Shown here: positions 10,023 through 18,533 of the stretch, piece by piece
Numbering within the stretch: position 1 is the first letter of the stretch
How the letters are laid out: each line of letters begins with the position of its first letter
DNA from: Brucella oryzae
GTDB lineage: Bacteria; Pseudomonadota; Alphaproteobacteria; Rhizobiales; Rhizobiaceae
Direction of reading: 5' to 3'
Length of the DNA: 64,000 nt
Assembly (NCBI GenBank): GCA_012103035.1
Contig: JAAVLL010000001.1
Span: 718,501-782,500 of the forward strand
Position numbers and translations under genes: made by a program
The notes under the pieces: generated by a model
The model's database searches: none
What the model saw: only the letters and a program-made list of their open reading frames with translations
What the model was told of the DNA's origin: nothing

Positions 10023-10108
10023 GTTGATATTTTTCGGCGGGTTTTGTTTTTAGGAGGGGCCGCGTTTTGCGACAGCGTTTGCGCGATGTTGCAAGTGGCC
10101 GCAGCCGC

Positions 10109-11494
10109 TCATGCGGTGGCTGCCCCTGGCGCTTTGTTCAGCGCCATTGCGATCTTCTTGATATTCTGTGCTGCGGCCTGCAGCAGACATTGGCAGGCGA
10201 CGCGGACAAGGCCTCGAAAGCGGGCGTAGCGGTGGCCGTGCAGCTGCTTGGCGTCGGCAAAGGATCGCTCCACCGTTTCCTTGCGCCGCTTATAGATCGC
10301 TTTTCCCCAAACTGTGAGACGCTGGGCGTCAGTGCGTTGGCGGGCGTCCTGCCAGACATGCCGGGTGATGGTGCGGATGGCCTTGGCGTTGGACGTGCAG
10401 GATGCGCGCAGCGGGCAGGTCCGGCAGATGGCCGGATCGGATACATAATGCTTGTAACCGTTGCGGTCGGTCGTGGCATAGGTGAGCAATTGCCCCTCGG
10501 GGCAGCGATAGCCATCGGCATCGGTTTCGAATGCGAACTTCGACTTGCGCATCATGCCGTCCCGCGGCGGCGTCGGAGTGCGGTAGCCGGTGACGCCGAG
10601 GATATGGCGATCCTCCAAACCCTGGGCAATGGCCGCTGTCGCATAACCGGCATCCAGCCCGACCGCGCCAACCGCGAAGTCAAAGCGTCGACGCTGCCGA
10701 TCCAGACGGTCGAGGTAGACGCGACTGTCATGCACATTGGCCGGTGTGACGTGGATGTCGGTGATGATGGCGAGCTTTCCATCCACCGTGCGGTGGTCGA
10801 GATAGTAGAAGCCCTTCGGCTTGCCGTCGCGCACCATATAGCCGCTTTCCGGATCGGTGCGCGACACCTTGGTTTCCGTCGCCCGCGGTTCGCGCTCTTT
10901 CTCCCTCAGAGGCTTTTGACCATGCAGCGCCCGCTCGACATCGATTGCCCGGTCGAGAGCAGCCCAGTAGTCGGCGCGCGACTTCTCGATCATCGCGAGA
11001 TCGTATTTGCCCTTGTTGGCATTGGCCTTCAGATGTGTGCTGTCGGTATAAAGCACCGTCCCATCGACCAGTCCGTGCCTGATCGCCTGTTCAACGATGT
11101 GGTCGAAAATGTCCTGGGCGACCGATGTGTCGTTAAAGCGCCGCCGCCGGTTCTGGCTCAGTGTCGAGGCGTCGAACACCGCATCGCTCAGCTTCAGGCG
11201 CAGGAACCAGCGATAGGCGACATTGACCTCGATCTCACGCACCAGCTGACGCTCCGAGCGCACGCCGAACAGGTAGCCGATGAACAGCGCCTTGAACATC
11301 AAGGTCGGATCGAGCGGCGGACGGCCGTTGTCGGGGCAATAAAGCCCAGCAACCCGATCATGGATGAAAGAGAAGTCCATCACCGCATCGATCTTGCGAA
11401 GCAGATGATCTTTGGGGACCAGTTGATCGAGTGTCACCATCTCGAGCGCGGTCTGTGCGGCGGCTGGTTTCTTCAACATATCCCAATGAATCAC
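10109..11494 (-). CDS. IS1182-family transposase
   Basis: A 461-residue intact transposase. The N-terminal part (MLKKPAAAQTALEMVTLDQLVPKDHLLRKIDAVMDFSFI) and RPPLDPTLMFKALFIGYLFG are the DUF772-type N-terminal domain of IS5/IS1182 transposases. The DDE core is visible as VLYTDSTHLKANANK (first Asp), AVGLDAGYATAAIAQ (second Asp) and RRKETVERSFADAKQLHGHRYARFRG (Glu). A CRTCPLRASC cysteine motif precedes the last block, as in this family. The start may be the ATG at 11494 or the in-frame ATG at 11479. It catalyses excision and insertion of the element and is one of the few long genes here without a frameshift. Confidence 0.93.
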   Translation of the reverse strand: MIHWDMLKKPAAAQTALEMVTLDQLVPKDHLLRKIDAVMDFSFIHDRVAGLYCPDNGRPPLDPTLMFKALFIGYLFGVRSERQLVREIEVNVAYRWFLRLKLSDAVFDASTLSQNRRRRFNDTSVAQDIFDHIVEQAIRHGLVDGTVLYTDSTHLKANANKGKYDLAMIEKSRADYWAALDRAIDVERALHGQKPLREKEREPRATETKVSRTDPESGYMVRDGKPKGFYYLDHRTVDGKLAIITDIHVTPANVHDSRVYLDRLDRQRRRFDFAVGAVGLDAGYATAAIAQGLEDRHILGVTGYRTPTPPRDGMMRKSKFAFETDADGYRCPEGQLLTYATTDRNGYKHYVSDPAICRTCPLRASCTSNAKAIRTITRHVWQDARQRTDAQRLTVWGKAIYKRRKETVERSFADAKQLHGHRYARFRGLVRVACQCLLQAAAQNIKKIAMALNKAPGAATA

Positions 11495-11514
11495 AAAACC
11501 CCAGGCATAGCCAG

Positions 11515-11532
11515 GGGTTTGTCAGCAGCCTG
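11515..11532. repeat. IS terminal inverted repeat, right
   Basis: 18 bp, GGGTTTGTCAGCAGCCTG, exact reverse complement of the left end. Confidence 0.92.
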
Positions 11533-11555
11533 AACCCGGCGAAAGCCGGGTTTTT
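11533..11555 (+). terminator. Terminator hairpin, right copy with T-run
   Basis: Stem AACCCGGC/GCCGGGTT with a GAAA loop, followed by TTTTTA. This is presumably the original terminator of the aminotransferase gene, now 1.5 kb downstream of it. It may also serve the minus-strand VOC gene ending at 11561. Confidence 0.8.
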
Positions 11556-11560
11556 ATTTG

Positions 11561-11953
11561 TCAGGTCTGCAAGTTCAGCTGCCAGGAAACGCCGTATTTG
11601 TCCTTGATCCAGGCGAAAAGCTTGCTGAAACCGTAATTGTCGAGCGGCATCAGCGTCTCGCCTCCTTCCGAAAGCTTTTCAAAAACGCCGGTCAGGCTTT
11701 CTTCATCGTGAAAATCGACAAACAGCGATACGGATGGATTGAAGTCGAACTGATGCGGAATCGGGCTGTCGATCACGATCAGCCGGTGTTCGGCGAAGGT
11801 GACGCGTGCAATCTGCACCTTGCCGGGGCTGCCGCTCGCTTCGTCATAGGTTTTGATCGACTCGATCAGGAAGTCGGGAAAGATCGACCGATAGGTTTCC
11901 AGAGCCGCGCCTGCACTGCCCTGAAACATGAGATGGGTGCAAACCTGTGTCAT
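11561..11953 (-). CDS. PhnB-like VOC family protein
   Basis: A 130-residue intact protein, MTQVCTHLMFQGSAGAALETYRSIFPDF..., of the PhnB-like (3-demethylubiquinone-type glyoxalase fold) group. It has FAEHRLIVIDSPIPHQFDFNPSVSLFVDF and ends in KLFAWIKDKYGVSWQLNL, the usual family ending. Function is unknown; members lack a proven enzyme activity. It stands alone between the IS and the AbrB gene. Confidence 0.8.
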   Translation of the reverse strand: MTQVCTHLMFQGSAGAALETYRSIFPDFLIESIKTYDEASGSPGKVQIARVTFAEHRLIVIDSPIPHQFDFNPSVSLFVDFHDEESLTGVFEKLSEGGETLMPLDNYGFSKLFAWIKDKYGVSWQLNLQT

Positions 11954-11997
11954 GGCGAAAGCCTAACATGGCCTTGCCAGTTCCGGCAATCAGGCTC

Positions 11998-13107
11998 TTA
12001 CGGCTTCTTGCGCCGGTCGATGCGCGCGGCGACAAAGCGGGCAATCGCCGGGCCTGCCAGAAGCACGATGAAGAAACGGCTCGTCTGCATTGCAATGATG
12101 AAGGGCAGGTCGACATTGCTCGATGCCGCGATGATCGCAACCGTGTCGGCGCCGCCGGGACTGGTGGCGAGATAGGCGGTCAACGGATCGAGGCCCAGCA
12201 CGTGACCCAGCGCCATGCCGAACAGTCCGCAAACGGTAATGAGGATCAGAGTGGACGTAAGTACCGCTGGAAATGCCCGCGCAGCATGAGCGATGATGGC
12301 GCGTGAGAAGCCGAGACCGATGCGCCAGCCGATCAGCAGATAGCTGACCGCAAGCAGCCATGGTGGCAGATCGATAGTTATGAAACCGGTGTCCTGAAGC
12401 AACGCGCCCAATATTAGCGGCACAAGCATGGCGCCGGTCGGAACGCGGAGGATTTCTCCAAGGAGTGAGCCGCCGACGATCAGGAGCAATGTCGGGCCGA
12501 GGGTGGACCAGTCGATGGGCGGAAACCAGACAATCTCGACAGGCGCAACTGTCTCCACGCCTGTGCTGAGGCGCAGGACGAGCGAGGCCGCGGTGGCGAC
12601 CAGCACTACACGCAGATATTGCATGAAGGCGACGAGACGAGCATCCGCTCCATGGGCTTCGGCCATCAGCGTCATTGCGGTGGCAGCACCTGGAGAAGAT
12701 CCCCACACGGCAGTTGTTCCCGGCAGAATGCGAAACCGCGCGAGCAGGTAGCCGATAAAAGTGCTGGTAAACAGCACATAGCCGACGGACAGCAGGATGA
12801 CGGGCAAGTGTTGCCCCATGCTGGTGAAAAACTCAGCAGTGATTGAGCGGGCGATGAGGCACCCGACGACACCCTGTGCCCCAAGCGACAGCCAGCGGTG
12901 AACCCGCAACGTGCTTTCGCCGGCAGCCATCAGGATCGCTCCGAGCATCGCGCCCAGAAGCATGGCGGCAGGCAGCTGTAGCTCTTCCCTGCAAAAATCA
13001 GAATGGCAGAAAATACGACCAGAAAGAACCACTGGATCGGTCTGGCTCTGTCCTTGAAGCTGAATTTGCTTGGGGTCGAATTCGGCCCGGAGGGAGGATT
13101 TCTGCAT
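11998..13107 (-). CDS. AbrB family integral membrane protein (AmoA/YdgG-like), N-terminal frame errors
   Basis: About 369 residues with ten or so hydrophobic segments, made of two repeats of the AbrB-duplication membrane fold. Repeat motifs are GYLLARFRILPGTTAVWGSSPGAATAMTLMAEAHGADARLVAFMQYLRVV in the first half and LGLDPLTAYLATSPGGADTVAIIAASSNVDLPFIIAMQTSRFF in the second; the S-PGG/A pattern is the family signature. Residues 30-45 of the open frame look wrong, while another frame there reads FLVVFSAILIF, so two compensating indels near 13020 and 12975 are likely. The family is often labelled ammonia monooxygenase or transcriptional regulator, but it is a membrane protein of unknown substrate. 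Confidence 0.82.
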   Translation of the reverse strand: MQKSSLRAEFDPKQIQLQGQSQTDPVVLSGRIFCHSDFCREELQLPAAMLLGAMLGAILMAAGESTLRVHRWLSLGAQGVVGCLIARSITAEFFTSMGQHLPVILLSVGYVLFTSTFIGYLLARFRILPGTTAVWGSSPGAATAMTLMAEAHGADARLVAFMQYLRVVLVATAASLVLRLSTGVETVAPVEIVWFPPIDWSTLGPTLLLIVGGSLLGEILRVPTGAMLVPLILGALLQDTGFITIDLPPWLLAVSYLLIGWRIGLGFSRAIIAHAARAFPAVLTSTLILITVCGLFGMALGHVLGLDPLTAYLATSPGGADTVAIIAASSNVDLPFIIAMQTSRFFIVLLAGPAIARFVAARIDRRKKP

Positions 13108-13273
13108 TGCCCTTCCTCACTACATCTGGCGAGGGGCTATGCAAATCCGATTTTATTCGAGAAACATTGATTTTTAATATCAATATACTGAGGAAATTGA
13201 GGTGCTTGCAGCAAACGGAGAGACGCCGCTTTTAACAAAAGCAGCGTCTTGAATTACCCTATGACCGCTTCGA

Positions 13274-13664
13274 TCAGCCGATCATGGCGCGGCGCTGGTT
13301 CACGGGGCGTTCGATCACTTCCCGTGGGGCCTTGCCACCGTCGCGTTCCTCGAGCGCCTCGGCTTTCGAGAGCTCGGTTTCCGCCGCCGACAATTCTGCT
13401 TCGGCCGCTTCCTTTGCGACGTCAGGTCGCGAATCGATACGAAGAGGTTGTCGCGCCGCTGGCGTGCCGCCTTGGCGAAGGTCGGATAAGCGAAATGATT
13501 GATGTCAGTGATGCCGGCTTTTTCTCTTCCGATAGAATCTGGGCATCAAGTTCTCCGGCCATCCGTTCGAACTCGCCGATCATCAGGTCGAGCTGGCCCA
13601 ATTGACGGCGTTTTTCCTTCACCTGGAACAGTTTCAGCCTGACTAGGCTTTCACGTGGCTTCAT
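13274..13664 (-). CDS. fliJ: Flagellar export chaperone FliJ-like coiled-coil protein (frameshifted)
   Basis: After repair of indels near 13505 and 13413 the protein is about 130 residues. It reads MKPRESLVRLKLFQVKEKRRQLGQLDLMIGEFERMAGELDAQI, then NHFAYPTFAKAARQRRDNLFVSIRDLTSQ, then EAAEAELSAAETELSKAEALEERDGGKAPREVIER. The long charged helical pattern matches FliJ, the chaperone of the flagellar type III export ATPase. It is divergent from ctrA with a 520-base promoter region between. No fliI is seen nearby. The start could also be the ATG two codons upstream (13670). Confidence 0.7.
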
Positions 13665-13670
13665 ACGCAA

Positions 13671-14188
13671 TACTCCTTGAACACCAACCAGCTTTCATGT
13701 GTTGGGGCGTTCCCCGACTTTATTAACAGGTGTGAACGGGCAAAACGCACCCGGCTCATCCCCGAATCTCCTTGCGAATCCAGGCCCCTGAAGGAAATGA
13801 TCGCAGCCGCTCATCCGAAATGGCTCAACAAGCGAAACAAAAAGTTAAGAATTCGCTCGTTTGGTAACCATTCCTTTACCGGCGAAGTTAATCATACGCG
13901 TTAGGACTTAAGGCTCGGTAAACCCCGTGTGGTTTTTCGGCAACAGGCGAAAGCTAGAGTCAGATGAATCACTTAGCGGAGATTCTAAAGCGATGCTTTA
14001 GAGTCATGAGGAAGAGAATGTCTTTATGATTCAGGCGTGTAAGAGAATTTTCTAAATAGGGCAGAAATATGCTTGCCAAGCAGAATCATATTTTGTTAAC
14101 CATTTGCTGGCACCTTCATGCAAAGGCAACGACAGTTCCGTGTGCCGCCGTGAGGGACATCTGGTCGGCTGCGGAAAGGGGATAAGAG
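13671..14188. promoter_or_regulatory. ctrA-fliJ divergent promoter region with six GANTC sites
   Basis: 518 bases without a supported gene. GANTC, the CcrM methylation site, occurs at 13957, 13966, 13981, 14001, 14028 and 14083, six times in 131 bp against about 0.5 expected by chance. In Caulobacter a GANTC site in a ctrA promoter ties transcription to replication-fork passage. The cluster lies 100-230 bases upstream of the ctrA start. I found no full TTAA-N7-TTAA CtrA box. Confidence 0.75.
13981..14005. promoter_or_regulatory. Dyad with a GANTC site in each arm, upstream of ctrA
   Basis: GATTCTAAAGC-GAT-GCTTTAGAGTC: 11-bp arms matching at 10 of 11 positions, each arm ending in a GANTC site. 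It could be a protein-binding dyad or a methylation-sensitive hairpin. Confidence 0.6.
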
Positions 14189-14885
14189 ATGCGCGTCCTT
14201 TTGATTGAAGACGACAGTGCTATCGCACAGAGCATTGAGCTGATGCTCAAGTCCGAGAGTTTCAATGTCTACACGACCGATCTGGGCGAAGAAGGCATCG
14301 ATCTCGGCAAGCTTTACGATTACGACATCATCCTGCTGGACCTGAACCTGCCGGATATGTCTGGTTATGAAGTTCTTCGCACCTTGCGCCTGTCCAAGGT
14401 GAAGACGCCGATCCTCATCCTTTCCGGCATGGCCGGTATCGAGGACAAGGTTCGCGGCCTCGGCTTCGGCGCTGATGATTACATGACCAAGCCGTTCCAC
14501 AAGGACGAGCTGATCGCACGTATTCATGCGATTGTGCGCCGTTCGAAGGGGCATGCTCAGTCGGTCATCACGACGGGCGATCTGGTAGTCAATCTGGATG
14601 CGAAGACGGTCGAAGTTTCAGGCCAGCGCGTTCATCTGACCGGTAAGGAATACCAGATGCTGGAGCTTCTTTCGCTTCGCAAAGGTACGACGCTCACCAA
14701 GGAAATGTTCCTCAACCATCTCTATGGTGGCATGGACGAACCGGAACTGAAGATCATCGATGTCTTCATCTGCAAGCTGCGCAAGAAGCGATGCTGTTTC
14801 CGGTAGCCAGAGCTACATCGAGACAGTTTGGGGTCGCGGTTATGTGCTGCGTGAGCCTGATGCAGAAATGCGCGAAAGCGCCTGA
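14189..14885 (+). CDS. ctrA: Cell cycle response regulator CtrA (one frameshift near the C-terminus)
   Basis: An OmpR-type response regulator, the master cell-cycle transcription factor of alphaproteobacteria. The receiver domain (residues 1-120) starts [20 protein letters not shown] and holds the phospho-acceptor Asp in [22 protein letters not shown] and the conserved Lys in [26 protein letters not shown]. The winged-helix domain contains [53 protein letters not shown]. The frame breaks near 14792; the next frame completes it as [31 protein letters not shown]. It is expected to bind TTAA-type boxes when phosphorylated through ChpT, encoded 1.2 kb downstream. A strong hairpin terminator follows. 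Confidence 0.95.
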
Positions 14886-14913
14886 TCGGCTAGAGCATTT
14901 CCAGTTTAAATGT

Positions 14914-14945
14914 AAAAGCTCCGCTTCGGCGGAGCTTTTGCTTTT
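14914..14945 (+). terminator. ctrA terminator
   Basis: AAAAGCTCCGC-TTCG-GCGGAGCTTTT, an 11-bp perfect stem with a UUCG tetraloop followed by GCTTTT. It is directly downstream of ctrA and may also stop the convergent receiver gene. A short piece beginning AGAGCATTTCC at 14892 resembles a Rhizobiales intergenic repeat. Confidence 0.85.
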
Positions 14946-14968
14946 GAGGTGACCGTTCGCGTTGGATT

Positions 14969-15350
14969 TCAGGCGGACAATATGCTTGCAAACTGTTCGG
15001 TGAGATAAGCGCGGTCGAACGGCTTCAGGATATAGCCATTGGCGCCTGCTCGTTTCGCCCGCATGATGCGGGTCACGTCGAGTTCATAAAGACACAGGAT
15101 GATACGCGGTTGATCGCCCCGGCATGGCGCGCAATTGTGTGACGACCTCCAGTGCCGTCATATCGGGAAGATCGTAGTCGAGCAGAACGACGTCTGGCAT
15201 GCACGAAAAACAGGCTTCGAGCGCTGCCCGACCGGTTGAGGTCTCAACAAATTCTGCAATGGTTTCGGAAAGAATGCGGCGCGCAACTTTGCGAATGACA
15301 GAGGAGTCGTCAACCAGCAGGCAATAACCTGTTGTTGGTTCATTCGCCAT
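14969..15350 (-). CDS. Single-domain response regulator (receiver only), one frameshift
   Basis: About 127 residues, receiver domain only. The acidic pocket is LLVDDSSVIRKVARRIL, the phospho-acceptor Asp is in DVVLLDYDLPDMTALEVVTQLRAMPG, and after a frame change near 15115 the protein ends RAGANGYILKPFDRAYLTEQFASILSA with the conserved Lys. No output domain is present. It lies between ctrA and chpT and is transcribed in the same direction as chpT, with about 135 bases between them. Position suggests a role in the CtrA phosphorelay, perhaps as a CpdR-like or DivK-like partner or phosphate sink, but the sequence alone does not prove identity with either. Confidence 0.82.
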
Positions 15351-15484
15351 GCAGTCCCCTCCACAAATGCGTGCTAGCCAAGCCTTCGACGAATATCCTG
15401 ACCGGCAATGTATTGCCTGACTGATAGAGGGTTTTATTGCGGTTTGCCAGTATGAGCGCGGGTCGGCCCCGCGCTCGAGAGGGC

Positions 15485-16113
15485 TTATTCAGCGGAAAAT
15501 ACGATATCTTCTGCAGTGGCGTGGATGGAAATCTTCATGCCAGCTTCTTCGGCCAGAAGAAGTGTGTAGTAGGGTTGGACGGAATGGGCGTCGATCGGCT
15601 CTTCCGGGCAGCACCCGAATGAAGCTCCAGAAACTTCGGCGGAACACGCAGCATACGGCCTTTCACGGTGATGACGAAGCGTGGTTCGGTATCTCCGCCT
15701 TCAAGACGCACGGCCAGCGAGCCGCCGCGTGGTATGGCAGCATTGCCGATCAGAAGCATGTTCAGAAGCAGCTTGACCTTGTTCTTTGGCAGAAGGACGC
15801 GGTTGCCTTCCCAGGTGAATTCCGGCTTTTCGTTCTTGAAATATTCAGTAGCAACGTTCTGCGCGTCGCCAGTATCGATCTGCACGCCAGCCGAACCTGC
15901 GGCGCCGAAAGCGATGCGGGCGAACTGAAGACGCGCCGAGGCGTTGCGGGCGCTCGATTTGATGAGCGCCATCGCATCCTCATCTGCTCCGCCTTCTTCC
16001 AGCAGTTCCAGGCCGTTATTGATCGCACCAACCGGCGAAATGATGTCATGACAGATCCTGCTGCACAGAAGCGCACCGAGGTCGAGCGCGGAAAGGGTAA
16101 CGGGCATTGGCAT
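15485..16113 (-). CDS. chpT: Histidine phosphotransferase ChpT (frameshift near C-terminus)
   Basis: About 209 residues. The DHp-like segment SALDLGALLCSRICHDIISPVGAINNGLELLEE carries the phosphorylatable His in RICHDI. The second half resembles a degenerate kinase ATP-binding domain (NKVKLLLNMLLIGNAAIPRGGSLAVRLEG). In Caulobacter and Brucella, ChpT passes phosphate from CckA to CtrA and CpdR, and its linkage to ctrA here supports the name. A frame change near 15570 is needed for the end YYTLLLAEEAGMKISIHATAEDIVFSAE. The start at 16113 is chosen because the conserved part begins within ten residues of it; the open frame continues upstream without homology. Confidence 0.92.
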
Positions 16114-16513
16114 GGCGTTTTCTCCGGAACGCGGATCGATCCCTGTCATCCAAACGCGTCGGATAACAGGATCGTTATCGGTTAATGAAACAGCTCGCAA
16201 AGTCAGAGTTTGCTGGCTGCGTGGAAAAGGTGGGCGAATCGCCCAGAATATCGATTTAACTGGATACACGCGCCATCGAACCGTCGCAACAAAGCTCTCT
16301 TTTCGATCCGTAGGGGCCCCGCATTCTCTCACATAAGGGTGAAAAAGATCGGAAATAGCATGCCTTCGTAAAGCCAATTTCGCTGCTTAAAGGTTTGGAC
16401 AATAAATTCGGGTCTAAAATAGGCGCGATTCGACCAAAATGTCCGGAAGAGACGTGGTCTGGCTTTTAACAGGGCCGTCAGACAGAGGAGCGGAGAGCCA
16501 AAAGGAATTTTAC
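16114..16513. other. Divergent intergenic region chpT/eipA
   Basis: 400 bases with no supported gene. It should hold the promoters of chpT (minus) and eipA (plus). A TTAA at 16387 followed by a poor second half-site is the only CtrA-box-like element I see and is not convincing. Confidence 0.45.
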
Positions 16514-17109
16514 ATGGCCATACAATCCCTGTCGCAAATCAGGTTCCGCAATGCGGCGTGCTTCGTTGCGTTTTTGCGGCACTGTTTGTTTCTTTCATCG
16601 CTTTGCCAAATCAGGCCAGAGCACAGAACACATACACTGCCGAGGAAATCGTCGAGTCTGGTCACAGGTTCTTCGGGTCGACTTCGGGCGGTATCGCAAG
16701 TGCGGTCGAAAAGGCGTTCCAGAGTTTTGGTTTGCCCAACGGCTATATTCTTGGCGAAGAAGGTTCTGGCGCTTTCATCGGCGGCCTGACCTATGGCGAA
16801 GGTACGCTCTATACCAAGAATGCGGGCGATCATAAGACGTTCTGGCAAGGCCCCTCGCTTGGCTGGGATTTCGGCGGGCAGGGGTCCCGTGTGATGATGC
16901 TTGTCTATAATCTCGACGACATTCAGAATCTTTACGGCCGTTATGCGGGTGTTGCAGGCTCTGCTTATGTCATTGCGGGTGTCGGATTCAACGTTCTGAA
17001 ACGCGAGAACATCATGCTAGTGCCGATCCGCACCGGTGTAGGCGCGAGATTAGGCATAAATATCGGTTATCTGAAGCTTTCTGCTGCGCCGACCTGGAAT
17101 CCGTTTTAA
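16514..17109 (+). CDS. eipA: EipA-like envelope integrity protein, DUF1134 (possible frame error in signal peptide)
   Basis: The mature part reads NTYTAEEIVESGHRFFGSTSGGIASAVEKAFQSFGLPNGYILGEEGSGAFIGGLTYGEGTLYTK and GPSLGWDFGGQGSRVMMLVYNLDDIQNLYGRYAGVAGSAYVIAGVG, which is DUF1134, the family of Brucella EipA. A hydrophobic signal sequence ends LPNQARAQ, so the protein is periplasmic. In the frame of the mature protein the first usable start is GTG at 16558; an ATG at 16514 with better spacing is in another frame, so one indel near 16550 is likely. Brucella EipA is needed for envelope stress resistance and is reported to be CtrA-regulated; its position beside chpT and ctrA fits. Confidence 0.85.
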
Positions 17110-17230
17110 GGATTAGTTGCGAATGAATGTCTTTTCAGCTGGTGATTGTTTTAGCTGGCTGGAAAGACGGTCGACTGCGCACTATGAATAGTAAATGCTT
17201 ATCTGAAACCGCCCGGGCCCGTTTGAAACC

Positions 17231-18160
17231 GTGATCCAGTCCGCTCTCTTTTTCATATTCGGCGTTCTTGTGACGGTTTTCGCCGTGGTTCTGCTTGGCC
17301 CATCCATCTGGCGACGTGCCTTCTTTCTGGCGCGCCGTCAGGTTCAAGCCGAACTGCCGATAACCTTGGCAGAGATCCGTGCTGACCGTGACGGGCTGCG
17401 CGCCGAATATGCCGTTGCGGTTAGCCGGCAGGAGCAATTGCTAAAGCTCGAACGCCAGAAGAACGCAGAACAGAAAGTCGCGCTCGCCCGACAATATGAA
17501 GAGCTGAAACGCATTCCGCTCCTCGAAGAGAGCCATGCTGATATCGAGAAGCAACTGGCAGAACATGAGCGCGTTACGAAGGAAGCCGAAACAGCCCGTG
17601 ATACCGCGCTGGAAAAGGCGGAAATCCTCCAGGCGGAACTGGAGCGGATGCAAAGCCACTACAGTGCGCTCGAGGGACTTGCGGATACTTTGCGTATCGA
17701 GATAAGTGGAAGCGAGACGGAATACAGCCGTCTGACAAACGAGATGACTGAAATGCGTCGAGATCGCAAGGAAGCCGCAGCGCGCTACAACGAAGTTTCA
17801 ACACAGTTGACCTCGGCGCAGACAGAGCTGAAAAGCGAAAAGCGGCGCAATGGCGAACTGCAGCAGAAGCTCGAGAAGTTGATATCGGATCTGTCGGATG
17901 CGCAGGAAAAATAGAGCGCTATAGCCGAAAAAGCGCTGGCGTGAACGAAAACATCCAACTGGCCGAAATTGAGCGTGAAAACGCGGTACTGCGTGAAGAG
18001 ATGGTTGCACTTGCCGCCCGCATGGTGGCCGCGACCGTCGAGAAAGAAGGATCGGAATCCCCGATCCATTCAATTCTTGAGGCTGCAGAAAAATCTGACG
18101 CAGGAAAAAGAAGTCTACCCGGTCAAAAGCCTGGCGCGCCGCATTCGCGACTTACAATAA
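17231..18160 (+). CDS. Membrane-anchored coiled-coil protein of unknown function (two frameshifts)
   Basis: About 309 residues after repair. One N-terminal membrane segment (MIQSALFFIFGVLVTVFAVVLLGPSIW) is followed by a long, highly charged heptad-rich region (ADRDGLRAEYAVAVSRQEQLLKLERQKNAEQKVALARQYEELKR and on to KSEKRRNGELQQKLEKLISDL). The end reads NENIQLAEIERENAVLREEMVALAARMVAATVEKEGS and VKSLARRIRDLQ. Indels at A-runs near 17910 and 18094 split it. The topology suggests an inner-membrane anchor with a long cytoplasmic coiled coil, as in divisome or polarity scaffold proteins. Its place between eipA and sciP makes an envelope or cell-cycle role plausible. I do not recognise a named family. 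Confidence 0.75.
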
Positions 18161-18177
18161 TTCTTCCATTGAGCGGC

Positions 18178-18473
18178 CTATTCCTGGCTGAGAACATCCG
18201 ACCAGTCTGGATGACGCATCGCCTGCGCGTGCATGAAGCTGCAGCGCGGGATGATCTTCCATCCACTTCGACGTGCATCCAGAACGGCATTCTTGGCCAG
18301 CGCCTGCGCGACGCCTTTGCCGCGCATGGTATCCGGCACGAAAGTATGGTCGATGGAGATCAGGAGGGGCCGAGTTTCGTATAAGTCATTTCGGCTTCGC
18401 TGCCGTCGAGAACAGCCGCATAACGGCCGCCGTCGGAGCTGTCTTCCTTGCGTATCTCGATAGTCCCGCTCAT
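18178..18473 (-). CDS. GNAT-like N-acetyltransferase, YjdJ type (one frameshift)
   Basis: A short protein of about 98 residues: MSGTIEIRKEDSSDGGRYAAVLDGSEAEMTYTK, then after a frame change near 18375 LISIDHTFVPDTMRGKGVAQALAKNAVLDARRSGWKIIPRCSFMHAQAMRHPDW. The VPDTMRGKGVAQAL segment is the acetyl-CoA loop (RGxGxA) and the FMH..... end is typical of the small YjdJ/GNAT family. The start at 18473 is chosen because similarity begins there; the upstream in-frame ATG at 18545 lies past the sciP terminator hairpin. The substrate is unknown. Confidence 0.78.
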
Positions 18474-18533
18474 GCCATCCTCCTGAACAAAACAATATCC
18501 TGAGTTCACAACATAGGAAGAGAATGTGCAAAT

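Larger units (their letters stand above)
10005..11532. mobile_element. IS1182-family insertion sequence, complete
   Basis: A 1528-bp element bounded by perfect 18-bp terminal inverted repeats: CAGGCTGCTGACAAACCC at 10005-10022 and its reverse complement at 11515-11532. It contains one long intact transposase gene on the minus strand. Both ends abut a 20-bp identical palindrome that was the terminator of the upstream aminotransferase gene. An intact frame, perfect ends and perfect flanking duplication suggest a recent insertion. Confidence 0.92.

Noticed and set aside
10067-11533. 488-residue open frame on the plus strand across the IS element
   Set aside because: It is antisense to an intact transposase with recognisable DDE motifs; the antisense protein has no family character and arises from GC-rich codon bias.
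13677-13904. 75-residue open frame between fliJ and ctrA
   Set aside because: Composition is irregular, no ribosome-binding site, and it overlaps the expected promoter region.
16381-16400. TTAA-containing sequence as a CtrA box upstream of eipA
   Set aside because: Only one half-site matches the TTAA-N7-TTAA pattern, which is expected by chance.
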